The notes beneath the pieces were generated by a model, which worked only from the letters and a program-made list of their open reading frames with translations, was not told the DNA's origin and made no database searches. Below, one piece after another: positions 35,311 through 44,925 of a DNA stretch of 64,000 bases. The stretch's first letter is position 1. Each line of letters begins with the position of its first letter. Made by a program: the position numbers and the translations under genes. This DNA is from Synechococcus sp. ATX 2A4 (lineage in GTDB: Bacteria; Cyanobacteriota; Cyanobacteriia; PCC-6307; Cyanobiaceae), in contig NZ_JAGQCV010000001.1 of assembly GCF_024346375.1 (NCBI RefSeq), forward strand, positions 186,001 through 250,000, given 5' to 3'.

Positions 35311-36525
35311 GTGTCCGTTCCCCCCTGGCTGCAACAGCGTCTTAACGCGGCCGGCGGCAGCGTGCCCTTCCGCACCTACATGGACTGGGCCCTGCACGAC
35401 CCCGACCACGGCGCTTACGGTGCCGGCCGCCTCCGCATCGGCCGCGCCGGCGACTTCGTGACCGCCCCGGCACTCGGCCCGGAGTTTGCCGCCCTGCTGG
35501 CCCCCCAGCTGGCCCAGTGGCTGCAGCAACTGGAGGCCACCCGGCCCTTGGCCCTGGTGGAGACAGGTCCGGGCGAAGGTGAGCTGGCGGGCCAGCTGGC
35601 GCAGGCGCTGGTGACCGGCTGGCCCCAGCTGGCCGCCCGCACCGAACTGGTGCTGGTGGAACCCAACGCCGGCATGGCCGCCCGCCAGCGGCAACGGCTG
35701 CAGCACTGCCCGCTGCCGGTGCGCTGGAGCAGCTTCGAGCAACTGGCGGCGGCACCGGTGGCCGGTGTGGTGGTGGCCCATGAGGTGCTCGATGCCCTGG
35801 CGGTGGAGCGGATCGTGTCGGACGGGGCGGCCTGGCGCCAGCAGCGGGTGACGCTCCACCAAGGGACGTTGCGGCTGGAGCCCGGCGCACCCCTGGAGCC
35901 GGAAGCGGCGGCGCGGCTGCAGCCGTTGGGGCTGGCGGCGCCGGGCGCCCAGCGGCCCGCCGGCTGGTGCAGCGAGCTGCATCCCGGCCTGGAGCCCTGG
36001 CTGGCGGCCTGCGGCGCGGCGCTGGGGCGCGGCCGGCTGCTGGTGATCGACTACGCCCTGGAGGCCTGGCGCTATTACGCGCCCTCGCGCTCCGAGGGCA
36101 CCTTGATGGCGTATCGGGAGCAGCGGGCCAGCGCCGATCCGCTGCTGGAACCCGGCGCCTGGGATCTCACCGCCCATCTCTGCATCGACAGCCTGGTGGC
36201 TGCGGCAGTTGCCAGCGGCTGGCAGCTGCTGGGCCAGCGGCGCCAGGGAGAAGCCCTGCTCGCCCTGGGGCTGGCCCAGCGCCTGCACGGGTTGCAGCAT
36301 GCCCGTGGGTGCGACCTGCCAGGCAAAGGCAGTGGCCGCGTGGATCTGGCTGATGCGCTGGCCCGCCGCGAGGCCCTGCTGCGGCTGGTGGATCCCACCG
36401 CCCTGGGCGACTTCCGCTGGCTGGCTTTCCAGCGCGGGGAAGGCGAGAGCGAGGGCCCCGCGCCCAGCCTGTTCCTGCAGGACCCCGCTCCCACAGCAGA
36501 AGTGGCGGGAGCAGAGGCGAGCTGA
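35311..36525 (+). CDS. SAM-dependent methyltransferase, MidA/NDUFAF7 family
   Basis: A DUF185/COG1565 protein of about 404 residues. The opening VPFRTYMDWALHDPDHGAYG is typical. GDFVTAPALGPEFAALLA and the SAM loop VETGPGEGELAGQLA follow, then VVVAHEVLDALAVERIV and GTLMAYREQRAS. Its mitochondrial relative NDUFAF7 methylates an arginine of complex I, and a role in NDH-1 assembly is an attractive inference here. Starts at GTG 35311 or GTG 35278 are possible. Confidence 0.9.
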   Translation: MSVPPWLQQRLNAAGGSVPFRTYMDWALHDPDHGAYGAGRLRIGRAGDFVTAPALGPEFAALLAPQLAQWLQQLEATRPLALVETGPGEGELAGQLAQALVTGWPQLAARTELVLVEPNAGMAARQRQRLQHCPLPVRWSSFEQLAAAPVAGVVVAHEVLDALAVERIVSDGAAWRQQRVTLHQGTLRLEPGAPLEPEAAARLQPLGLAAPGAQRPAGWCSELHPGLEPWLAACGAALGRGRLLVIDYALEAWRYYAPSRSEGTLMAYREQRASADPLLEPGAWDLTAHLCIDSLVAAAVASGWQLLGQRRQGEALLALGLAQRLHGLQHARGCDLPGKGSGRVDLADALARREALLRLVDPTALGDFRWLAFQRGEGESEGPAPSLFLQDPAPTAEVAGAEAS

Positions 36526-36548
36526 GTAGTGATCACAACCCTCAGCTC
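36519..36548 (+). terminator. Inverted repeat at the end of the MidA-like gene
   Basis: Perfect 8-base arms GAGCTGAG and CTCAGCTC are separated by 14 bases and include the stop codon. There is no T-run afterwards, so factor-independent termination is possible but not shown. Confidence 0.4.
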
Positions 36549-36651
36549 TGGGCCGGGGCGTATGGCGTTCTCACCGTCTTGTTTTCCCTTGTTAAGACCA
36601 TTCGAGAGAAGGCACTACCGCTCTAGCGTCATATCGTGATGTGGTGCCGCC

Positions 36652-37728
36652 ATGCCGGACCTTGCTGTTCCAACCCCTGTGCTGGGCCGAGCACGCCAGG
36701 CGGTGATTCAGATGCTGGCAGCCGCTTCACTGGCGTTGCTGCCCGGCCTGGCGCAGGCGGTGATCGTGGTGGAAGGCAACGGCAGCCTGGTGCCCGCCGC
36801 CGATCTGCCGGGCTTCTCCACCCTCGGGGTTCAAGGGGGCCCCAATGGCGGCTTCATCGGCATTCCGATCGGGCCTTCCACCTGGATCGGCGCCGGCCAT
36901 GCCGGCGTGTCGTCCACCCTCTTCTATCAAGGCAGCTCCTACAGCTCTCGCCGGCTCACCGCCTTGGACGTGGTGGATCCGCTGTGGGGGAACACCGTGG
37001 TGGCAGGAGAGGTGGTGGTCATGGAGCTGGAAGCGGGGGTGCCGCGCTTCAGCAGCTGGTCACCCCTCTGGAGTGGGCCTGCCGGCTTGGACGCCAACAA
37101 CACCAGCCTGCTGGTCTATGGACGCGGCACAGCGCGTGGCGAGGCCATCTGCCGTCCAGGCCTATCGGCCTGCGACCCCACGGATCTCAACCAGATCGCC
37201 GGTTGGCGATGGGGCGGCGGCCAGTCGCTCACCACCTATGGCACCGGGATGCTGAGCACGAATGCATCGGTGAGCCGCAACGGGGCCTGGATCACCTGGC
37301 CGTTCGAGCAACCCACGGCAGCCAATGGGCTACCGGGCACAACCTCGATGCTGTCGGTGGGGGATTCCAGTGGTGCGGTGTTCGCCCACAACGCCAGCGC
37401 CGCCGCCTGGCAGTTGGTGGGCCTCAATTACGCGGTGGATCTCGTCTACAGCCTCAGCATCAGCAGCAGCGGCACCAGATCTTGCGAGAGGGTGCACGGA
37501 GCCGTGTTCAACCTCACAGGTTTTTACCGCAATAACAGCTGTATCAACGGCACGGAGATCACCAGCGAAAGCGCGCTGCGCGGCCACTCCTACGCCAGCT
37601 CGCTCCATGCCCTCTCCCATGACCTCGCCCCACTGGCGGTGCCCGCCCCACTGCCGTTTGCGGCGTTGGCCTCAGCGATGGGCTGGGCCCGGCGGCTGCG
37701 GCGCCGGATCAGGACGCAAAGCGGGTGA
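36652..37728 (+). CDS. Secreted trypsin-like fold protein with PEP-CTERM-like tail
   Basis: A 358-residue protein with a signal peptide (MLAAASLALLPGLAQA). The segments TWIGAGHAGVSS (in place of TAAHC) and SVGDSSGAVFAHN (in place of GDSGGP) keep the His and Ser of a chymotrypsin-type protease, though the glycine after Ser is changed. A third-residue Asp could lie in LDVVDPLWG. The C-terminus VPAPLPFAALASAMGWARRL then RRR is the same sorting signal as in the GloVer protein. Whether it is an active protease is uncertain. Its end overlaps the convergent adaptor gene by 20 bases. Confidence 0.72.
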   Translation: MPDLAVPTPVLGRARQAVIQMLAAASLALLPGLAQAVIVVEGNGSLVPAADLPGFSTLGVQGGPNGGFIGIPIGPSTWIGAGHAGVSSTLFYQGSSYSSRRLTALDVVDPLWGNTVVAGEVVVMELEAGVPRFSSWSPLWSGPAGLDANNTSLLVYGRGTARGEAICRPGLSACDPTDLNQIAGWRWGGGQSLTTYGTGMLSTNASVSRNGAWITWPFEQPTAANGLPGTTSMLSVGDSSGAVFAHNASAAAWQLVGLNYAVDLVYSLSISSSGTRSCERVHGAVFNLTGFYRNNSCINGTEITSESALRGHSYASSLHALSHDLAPLAVPAPLPFAALASAMGWARRLRRRIRTQSG

Positions 37729-38533
37729 TGGTGCGCAGCCCCACCAGCTGTCGCACGCGGCGGGCGTCGGCGGGCGCCAGTTCCAGCCGCACTTCCACCA
37801 CGCCATCGGTGGGGGCGCGGTCGGCAGGATTCACCTGGCGCACGCGCGCCGCCAGGCTGCCGGGGAAGGCGCCGCTGAGGCTGCTGATGCGGGCCGTCTG
37901 TCCCAGGCGGATGCGGGCCAGGTCGTTGGCATCCACTTCTGCGATGGCTTCAAGCTCGTCGCTGCTGCCGAGCTCGAGCACGTTCATCACCCCCGGCCGC
38001 TCGCCCACGCGGGCATAGAGGCGCAGCACCTTGCCGTCGATCGGGGCACGCAGGGCGCTGCTGTCGAGATCGGCAGCGGTGCGGAGAATCGCCTGGCGGG
38101 TGGCCTCCCGATCGGCCTGCAGATCCACCAGCTGCTGTTCGCGTTGGTGCAGCTCGGCGCGCGCGAGGGCACCGGCCAGCACCAGCGGCCGGAAGCGCTC
38201 CAGCTCTTCCTCAAGGCGGCCCGCCTGGCGACGCAGGTGATCCGAGCGGTTCTGCAGCACCTGGCGCTCGGCCTGCAGGGCGGCGCCGGAGTCGAAGCGG
38301 GCCAGCAGCTGGCCGCGTTGCACGCTTTCCCCCTCCCGCACCAGCAACTGCACCAGGCGCGGGCTCACGCCGTTGCTGCTGATCGGCGCGGCGAGCTTGC
38401 GGGTTTTACCCGCCAGTTCGAGCCGGCCGGGCGTGGAAAGCGGCTCAAAGGGGCCGCTGGCGCGCAGGGTCTGGACCACACCGGCACCTGCGGCCAGCAG
38501 CATGAGCACCCCCAGGAGGCGGGAGCGCTTCAT
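37709..38533 (-). CDS. HlyD-family periplasmic adaptor
   Basis: A 274-residue adaptor: membrane anchor (RLLGVLMLLAAGAGVV), lipoyl-like halves (LVREGESVQRGQLLARFDSG and ALRAPIDGKVLRLYARVGE), a coiled-coil hairpin between them, and a beta-barrel ending VVEVRLELAP. Such adaptors bridge inner-membrane exporters to TolC, often with DevC/MacB permeases. No ABC partner is adjacent; it is the last gene of the RND operon. The frame opens earlier, but the ATG at 38533 overlaps the stop of the glycine-zipper gene (ATGA). Confidence 0.82.
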   Translation of the reverse strand: MKRSRLLGVLMLLAAGAGVVQTLRASGPFEPLSTPGRLELAGKTRKLAAPISSNGVSPRLVQLLVREGESVQRGQLLARFDSGAALQAERQVLQNRSDHLRRQAGRLEEELERFRPLVLAGALARAELHQREQQLVDLQADREATRQAILRTAADLDSSALRAPIDGKVLRLYARVGERPGVMNVLELGSSDELEAIAEVDANDLARIRLGQTARISSLSGAFPGSLAARVRQVNPADRAPTDGVVEVRLELAPADARRVRQLVGLRTITRFAS

Positions 38534-38787
38534 TTGCCTTCGTTCACGCCCCGGTTGATCACGCATCCGGCGGTGGCACCGATCGCCGCGCCCCCCAGCC
38601 GGTTCACCACACTGCCGCGGCTGAGCAGGCCGCCGGCGGCCCCGCCGATCAGCACGCCATTGCGGCAGCGGTCGCGGTTGGCATCGGCCTGCTGTTGCTG
38701 CTTCGATTGCTGCGCCTGGGCCGGCATCACGTTCAGCAGGGCTGCGGCCAGCACCAGGGCGCAGGCTGATCGACGCGTGAGCGACAT
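38530..38787 (-). CDS. Small secreted glycine-zipper protein
   Basis: An 85-residue protein with a signal peptide (SACALVLAAALLNVMPAQA), a Gln-rich stretch (QQSKQQQQADANRDRC) and a glycine zipper ([33 protein letters not shown]). It is translationally coupled to the downstream HlyD adaptor and follows the RND pump gene, so it may be an outer-membrane or periplasmic accessory of that exporter. Confidence 0.65.
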   Translation of the reverse strand: MSLTRRSACALVLAAALLNVMPAQAQQSKQQQQADANRDRCRNGVLIGGAAGGLLSRGSVVNRLGGAAIGATAGCVINRGVNEGK

Positions 38788-38869
38788 CTTCAAGCAGGAA
38801 GCCAAGGGTGCGCCGACCTTACCGAGCCTGCCCGGGGGCGCCATGGCCGAGTTGTGACAGGGTATGAGA

Positions 38870-41800
38870 TCAACACGGCGGTGGGGCGAGCGCGGCCGCC
38901 GGGTGCCGCACGGCCACTGGCCGCTGCGCAGCCGGGCGCATCAGCAGGGCGTGGGCAGCCGGCACGTAAAAGAGCGCCAGGCCGGTGGCGCCCACCAGCC
39001 CGCCGGACACCGCGATCGCCAGCGGCGGCCAGAAGCCGGTGGGATCGAGCATCAGTGGCAGAAAGCCGATCACGGTGGTGAGCGTGGTGGCCACCACGTG
39101 GCGGGTGGCGTGCAGCACCACGGCGGTGCTGGCGGCCGGATCGCCATTGGCGGCCGCTGGATCGGTGCGCAGGGCATTGAGCACCACGATCGAATCATTC
39201 ACCGCCAGCCCGATCAGGCCGAGGGTGCCCAGGATCGCGGTGAAGCCGAACAACGAGCCGCTGAGCTGGAGCGCCAAGGCCGCCAGGCCCACCGCCAGCA
39301 CCGCCACCGAACCGATCAGGGCGGCCAGCCGGAACGAACGGAAGGAGAGCACCAAGGTGGCGGTCATCAGGATCATCAGCACCCCCACCGCGGACAGCAG
39401 GCCGCCCACGGCATCGCCGCGGGCGTCAGCTTCGCCGCCAACGCTGAGCTGCACCCCTGCCGGCAGCTGCCAGCCGTCGCGCTCCAGCTGCCGGCGGAAC
39501 TCCGCCAGCACGGTGCTGGGCAGGGTGCCGGCGGCGAGGTAGCCCTGCACGGCGTTGATGCGCTGGCCGTCGCGGCGGGCGATCGCGGCCAGCTCCGGCT
39601 CCAGCTGCAACGTGGCCAGCGCCGCCAGCGGCACCGTGCCAGCGCCGCCGGGCGCCACCAGATCAAGGGCCGCCACCTGCCCGGGATCGCCCCGTTGCGT
39701 TTCTGCCACCTGCACCCGCACCGGCAGGGTGGTGGTGCCCTCCTGGATCGAGCCGCCCACGACGCCATCGAGGCCGGCCTGCAGCTGCCGGGCGATGGCG
39801 CGGTTGTCGAGGCCGCTGCGGCGGGCCTGCTCCTCATCCACCGCCAGGGCCAGCCGCGGCAGGGCCTCGCTCAAGCTGGCACGGGTGTGGGTCACCGCTG
39901 GCTGCTGCGCCAGCCGCTGCCGGAGTTCATCGCCGAGCTGGCGCAGCTGCTGCAGGTCGGGGCCCTGCAGGCGCAGCTCGATCGGCGCCGCAAACGGCGG
40001 CCCCTGCTCCAGCTGCTTCACCAGCACCTGGGCCTCCGGGAAGCGGCGATCGAGGCTCTGCTGCAGGGTGCGGATCGTGTCGCGCAGACCCTCGGCGCTG
40101 CGCAGCTGCACCAGGCCCTGGGCGTAGTGGGAGGCGTTCTCCTCACTGGCGATCACGTTGTAGAAGAACTGCGGCGCGCTCTCGCCCAGAAACCAGTGCA
40201 CGTCGTCAACGTTGGGATGGCTGCGGATGTGCTGGCGCGCCGCCAGCGCCAGCGCTTCGGTGCGGGCGATGGCGCTCTGCTGCGGCAAGTGCAGCTCGAT
40301 CTGGAACTGGTCGCGGTTGGTGGGGGGAAAGAACTGGCGCTCGAGGCTGGCGAAACAGGCGAAACCCACCACCGGCAGCACCAGACACAGCGCCACGCCC
40401 TGCCAGGGACGGCGCAGCAGCTGGTGCAGGACGGCGGTGTAGCGGCTGGTGAGTGCTGGAACGGCGATGCCCTGCTCCCACCAGCGCACGCCGGGCCCCA
40501 GCGGCTGCCAGCGGTGCAGCCGCGCGGCCAGGGCCAGGATCACCGTGAGCGAGAGCAGCAGGGAACAGAGCAGCGCAAGAATCACGGTGAGGCCGATGCT
40601 GCCGATGAATTCGCCTGTGGCCCCTGGTGAGGCGGCGATCGGCACGAATGACAGCACGGTGGTGAGCGTGGCGGCCAGCATCGGCACCAGCAGGTAGCGG
40701 CCGGTCTGCCGCACCGCCTCACCGGGCGCTGTGCCGGCCCGCAGGCGCTGCTGCAGCTCCTCCACCACCACGATGGCGTTGTCGATCAGCAGGCCCAGGG
40801 CAATCACCAGGCCGGTGGCCGACATCTGATGCAACGGCACCGCCAGCACCCGCATGCAGCCGAGCACCATCAGCGCCGTGAGCGGCAGGGCCGCCCCCAC
40901 CACCAGGGCGGCGCGGCCGCCGAGCATCAACGCCGACACGGCCATCACCAACAGCGAGCCGGTGATCAGGTTGCCGATCACCCCATCGAGGCGCTCCTCC
41001 ACGTAACGGCTCTGATCGAGCACGGTGTGCAGCCCCAGGCCCGCCGGCAGGGTGGCGCGCACCTCCTCCAGCAGCTGGCGTGCGTCCTGGGCCCAGTGGT
41101 CGAGCCGCATGCTTGGGGCCACTGTGGCGGCCACCACCACGGCGGGGCGGCCGTGCACGAGCGCCTGCTGGGCGGCGGGGTGGCGCACCCCCCGGCGCAC
41201 CGACGCCACCTGGGCGAGGCGGGCACTGGCGCCATCGGCGCCGTTGGTGAGCGGAATGGCCCGGATCCGCTCGAGTGAATCGAGGGCGCCATCCACCTGC
41301 AGCAACCATTCACCGCGCGCGTTGCGCACCTGCCCAGCGGCCTCCTTGGCATCGCTGGCGGCGATTCGTTCGGAGAGCTCGCGGGCGGTGAGGCCCAGCC
41401 GGGCGAGCTCGCGGGGGCCGATCTCCACCAGGATCTCCTCCTGGGGTTCGCCACTGATCTCCACCTTGTTGGTGCCGGGCAGGGCACGCAGCCGGGTCTG
41501 CAGGTCGTCGGCGAGGCGGGAGAGCAGGCCCAGATCGGCGGGGCCGGGCAGCTCCCAGGTGAGACCCACGATCAGGGCGCTGGCGCCCACATTGCCATCG
41601 CGGAATTCCGGATCGCTGGCCTCCGGCGGCAGCAGCGGGGTGGCGTCGTCGATCGTGCTGCGCACCTTGCTCCAGGCCGGCGCCAGCTCACGCACCGCAT
41701 CCTTGAGGACCACCGCAATCACCGAACTGCCCGAGGCGGAGGTGGAGGAGAGCTCATCGACCTCCTCCAGTTCCAGCAGGGCCTCTTCCAGGGGTTTGGT

Positions 41801-41983
41801 GATCAGCGCCTCCACCCGCTCAGGTGTGGCGCCAGGCAGGGTGGTGATCACCAGGGCATTGCGCTGGCTGATCAGCGGATCCTCCAGGCGCGGCAGGGTG
41901 AGCAGGGAGCTGAACCCCCACACCACCACCAGCAGCACGGTGAGCAGCAGCAGCTGGCGGTTGCGGTGAAACAGATCACCCAT
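38870..41983 (-). CDS. RND-family efflux permease (AcrB-like)
   Basis: A 1037-residue permease with the RND layout: N-terminal span, large periplasmic loop (TTLPGATPERVEALITKPLEEAL), then GLVIALGLLIDNAIVVVEEL containing the proton-relay acidic residues. A second half repeats the plan (GFTAILGTLGLIGLAVNDSIVVLNAL). It expels hydrophobic or amphiphilic compounds using the proton gradient. The ATG at 41983 overlaps the adaptor stop. The order adaptor, pump, small glycine-zipper protein and HlyD adaptor forms one operon, divergent from a PadR regulator that probably controls it. Confidence 0.94.
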   Translation of the reverse strand: MGDLFHRNRQLLLLTVLLVVVWGFSSLLTLPRLEDPLISQRNALVITTLPGATPERVEALITKPLEEALLELEEVDELSSTSASGSSVIAVVLKDAVRELAPAWSKVRSTIDDATPLLPPEASDPEFRDGNVGASALIVGLTWELPGPADLGLLSRLADDLQTRLRALPGTNKVEISGEPQEEILVEIGPRELARLGLTARELSERIAASDAKEAAGQVRNARGEWLLQVDGALDSLERIRAIPLTNGADGASARLAQVASVRRGVRHPAAQQALVHGRPAVVVAATVAPSMRLDHWAQDARQLLEEVRATLPAGLGLHTVLDQSRYVEERLDGVIGNLITGSLLVMAVSALMLGGRAALVVGAALPLTALMVLGCMRVLAVPLHQMSATGLVIALGLLIDNAIVVVEELQQRLRAGTAPGEAVRQTGRYLLVPMLAATLTTVLSFVPIAASPGATGEFIGSIGLTVILALLCSLLLSLTVILALAARLHRWQPLGPGVRWWEQGIAVPALTSRYTAVLHQLLRRPWQGVALCLVLPVVGFACFASLERQFFPPTNRDQFQIELHLPQQSAIARTEALALAARQHIRSHPNVDDVHWFLGESAPQFFYNVIASEENASHYAQGLVQLRSAEGLRDTIRTLQQSLDRRFPEAQVLVKQLEQGPPFAAPIELRLQGPDLQQLRQLGDELRQRLAQQPAVTHTRASLSEALPRLALAVDEEQARRSGLDNRAIARQLQAGLDGVVGGSIQEGTTTLPVRVQVAETQRGDPGQVAALDLVAPGGAGTVPLAALATLQLEPELAAIARRDGQRINAVQGYLAAGTLPSTVLAEFRRQLERDGWQLPAGVQLSVGGEADARGDAVGGLLSAVGVLMILMTATLVLSFRSFRLAALIGSVAVLAVGLAALALQLSGSLFGFTAILGTLGLIGLAVNDSIVVLNALRTDPAAANGDPAASTAVVLHATRHVVATTLTTVIGFLPLMLDPTGFWPPLAIAVSGGLVGATGLALFYVPAAHALLMRPAAQRPVAVRHPAAALAPPPC

Positions 41984-43248
41984 CAGTTCGCCTCTTTCAC
42001 CCACACGCCCGGCACCACCCGCTGGGTGCCGGTGGCGATCACGCGCTCGCCGGGGCGCAGGGTGCCGCGCACCAGCGAGCGCTCGCCGTCGCTGTGCGCA
42101 ACGGTCACCAGACGGCGGGCCACCTGCTGCCCCTGGGCTGGAGTGCCACTGCTGCCACCGCCGTTGGAGTTGCCGCTGCTGCCGAGCGCTCTCACACCGC
42201 CACTGCCGGCCGGCGCCTCAAGCACATACACCGACCACAGCCCGCCTTCCGCCGCCACCAGTGCGGTGGTGGGCAGCCAGAAGCCTTCTCCCTGCTCGCG
42301 CTGCTGCAGGCTGAGCCGGGCGGTGGACCCCACCGGCAGATCGTTCACCGGCAAACGCAGCACCACCGTGACCGTGCGGCTGGCGGCATCAAGCTCCGGC
42401 AGCAGGGCGCTGATGCTGGCCTGCAGGCGGCGATCGCCCACCTGCACGGGATGGCGATCGCCCAGGCGCAGGCCACTGGCGACGGCAGGGGGCAGGCCCA
42501 CCCGCACCTCCTGCGGGGCCGCCTCCACCAGGGTGATCAGGGCCTGGCCGCCGCTCACCACCACGCCCTCATCGAGCAGCCGCCGGCTCACCGTGCCGGC
42601 GAAAGGGGCCACCAGCACGCTGCGGGCCAGGTCCACATCGATCTGGCGCAGGCGGGCGCTCACGTCGTCCACCTGGCTTTCGGCCTGAAGCAGACGGCTG
42701 CGCAACACGGCACTGCTCTGGATCTGCTGGTCGAGTTCCTCGCGGGCAATGGCGCCCTGGGCGAGCAGTTGCTGGCGCCGTTCGCGTTGCAGCTCGGCGA
42801 GGATCAGCTGCTGGCGCACCTCCTCCACCCCGGCCACCGCCACCCGCCGCTGGGCCGCCACCTGCTGGCGCTGGGCCTGCAGCCGGCGGCGATCGAGGCG
42901 GGCCAAGGGCTGCCCGCTGGCCACCCGGTCGCCCTCCTCCACCAGCACCTGCTCCAGAGTGCCGGGCAGCTCGAAGCCGAGGCTGCTGCTGCGGCCGGCC
43001 ACCACTTCACCGGTGAAGGCGCGGGTGGTGAGGAAGCTGCTCACCGGCTCGGCCGTCACCACCGCCACCGGCAAGGGGCGGACCGTGGGCGGGCGGGGCC
43101 GCAGGCCGGGCGAGAGGGCCAGGGCGACAGCAGCGGTGGCGGCCAGGGGCAGGCCCCAACGGACCCAGCGGGGCTCAAGGGACCCGCGCAACGCCTGCCG
43201 CAGCACCGGGGCAGGGGCGGCAGGCGTGGCAGCGGGGACGGAATCCAT
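41983..43248 (-). CDS. RND efflux periplasmic adaptor (MFP)
   Basis: A protein of about 421 residues with an N-terminal membrane anchor (WGLPLAATAAVALAL), lipoyl halves (EEGDRVASGQPLARLD and LVAPFAGTVSRRLLDEGVVVSG), an alpha-hairpin with long coiled coil, and barrel/membrane-proximal domains. It is the first gene of the efflux operon. The ATG at 43311 would add 21 residues and reach into the presumed operator; I prefer 43248. Confidence 0.9.
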   Translation of the reverse strand: MDSVPAATPAAPAPVLRQALRGSLEPRWVRWGLPLAATAAVALALSPGLRPRPPTVRPLPVAVVTAEPVSSFLTTRAFTGEVVAGRSSSLGFELPGTLEQVLVEEGDRVASGQPLARLDRRRLQAQRQQVAAQRRVAVAGVEEVRQQLILAELQRERRQQLLAQGAIAREELDQQIQSSAVLRSRLLQAESQVDDVSARLRQIDVDLARSVLVAPFAGTVSRRLLDEGVVVSGGQALITLVEAAPQEVRVGLPPAVASGLRLGDRHPVQVGDRRLQASISALLPELDAASRTVTVVLRLPVNDLPVGSTARLSLQQREQGEGFWLPTTALVAAEGGLWSVYVLEAPAGSGGVRALGSSGNSNGGGSSGTPAQGQQVARRLVTVAHSDGERSLVRGTLRPGERVIATGTQRVVPGVWVKEAN

Positions 43249-43311
43249 GGCTGGAAAGGGGCGTGCAGCGTGGGCGGGCAACGGGGCTGAGCCCGGCGCT
43301 GGCCGCGCCAT

Positions 43312-43432
43312 CCACTACACAACAGATTGAGTATGTGCGACAGTGTATGCACAACGAATTGAGTAGGTCAACCAAAGGCGGTGGCGGCTGGGAGAAGATC
43401 AGGTGCCAGCCGTTGCGACCTCCCCCCCTGCC
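43312..43432. promoter_or_regulatory. Divergent control region of efflux operon and PadR gene
   Basis: Two near-identical 15-mers, acaacagattgagta (43319-43333) and acaacgaattgagta (43351-43365), lie 32 bases apart, three turns of the helix. Between them is an inverted repeat TGTGC / GCACA (43334-43338, 43349-43353). The segment is AT-rich compared with its surroundings. I infer an operator for the adjacent PadR regulator. Start sites are not mapped. Confidence 0.55.
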
Positions 43433-43969
43433 ATGGCCCTGGCGCACACGATCCTCACGGTGCTCTGCGAGAAGGAGGCCAGCGGCTACGACATCAGCAA
43501 ACAGTTCGAGGAATCGATGGCCTGCTACTGGACGGCCAGCCAGCAGCAGATCTATCGGGAGCTGGGGCGGATCGAGCAGAACGGCTGGGCCTGCTGCCGG
43601 GTGGTGCCGCAACACGGCAAGCCCGATCGCAAGGTGTATGCGATCACCGAGGCGGGCCGGCAGGAGCTGAGCCAATGGGCGGCCGAACCCTCGCTACCCA
43701 CACCGATCCGCGAAGACCTGCTGGTGAAGGTGCTCGGCGGCCCCTACACCGATCCCGATCAGCTGCTGGCGGAAGTGCAACGCCGCCGCGGCGTGCATGC
43801 CGGCCAGCTCGCGTCCTACCGGGAAACAGAAGCGCTGTTCTTCAGCCAGGGCGAGCTGCCGCTGCAGGAGCAGTTCCGCTATCTCACCTTGCGCCGCGGC
43901 ATCCTCTTCGAGCAGGAATGGATCCTCTGGTGCGATGAGGTGATCGCCTTCCTGGTGGCGCTGCGATAG
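43433..43969 (+). CDS. PadR-family transcriptional regulator
   Basis: A winged-helix repressor of about 178 residues: ALAHTILTVLCEKEASGYDISKQFEE, SQQQIYRELGRIEQNGW and DRKVYAITEAGRQEL form the DNA-binding domain. The helical C-terminus (residues 90-178) is the dimerisation and ligand part of the PadR/AphA type. PadR proteins typically repress drug-efflux or detoxification genes until a ligand is bound; here the divergent RND operon is the obvious target. The ATG at 43433 is preferred over an earlier GTG at 43403. Confidence 0.92.
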   Translation: MALAHTILTVLCEKEASGYDISKQFEESMACYWTASQQQIYRELGRIEQNGWACCRVVPQHGKPDRKVYAITEAGRQELSQWAAEPSLPTPIREDLLVKVLGGPYTDPDQLLAEVQRRRGVHAGQLASYRETEALFFSQGELPLQEQFRYLTLRRGILFEQEWILWCDEVIAFLVALR

Positions 43970-43994
43970 AGAACGGTGCATCGCTGCCGCTGCC

Positions 43995-44810
<816 letters not shown>

Positions 44811-44925
44811 GCGTGGCCGACCGTGAGCATGGTCACACCACTGATCACTGATCATCACGGGAGCCGGGTGGGTGAGCGAGACCTTGGCATCGTTCCCAAC
44901 GACGACAGACCGGTAGGAGATCGCC

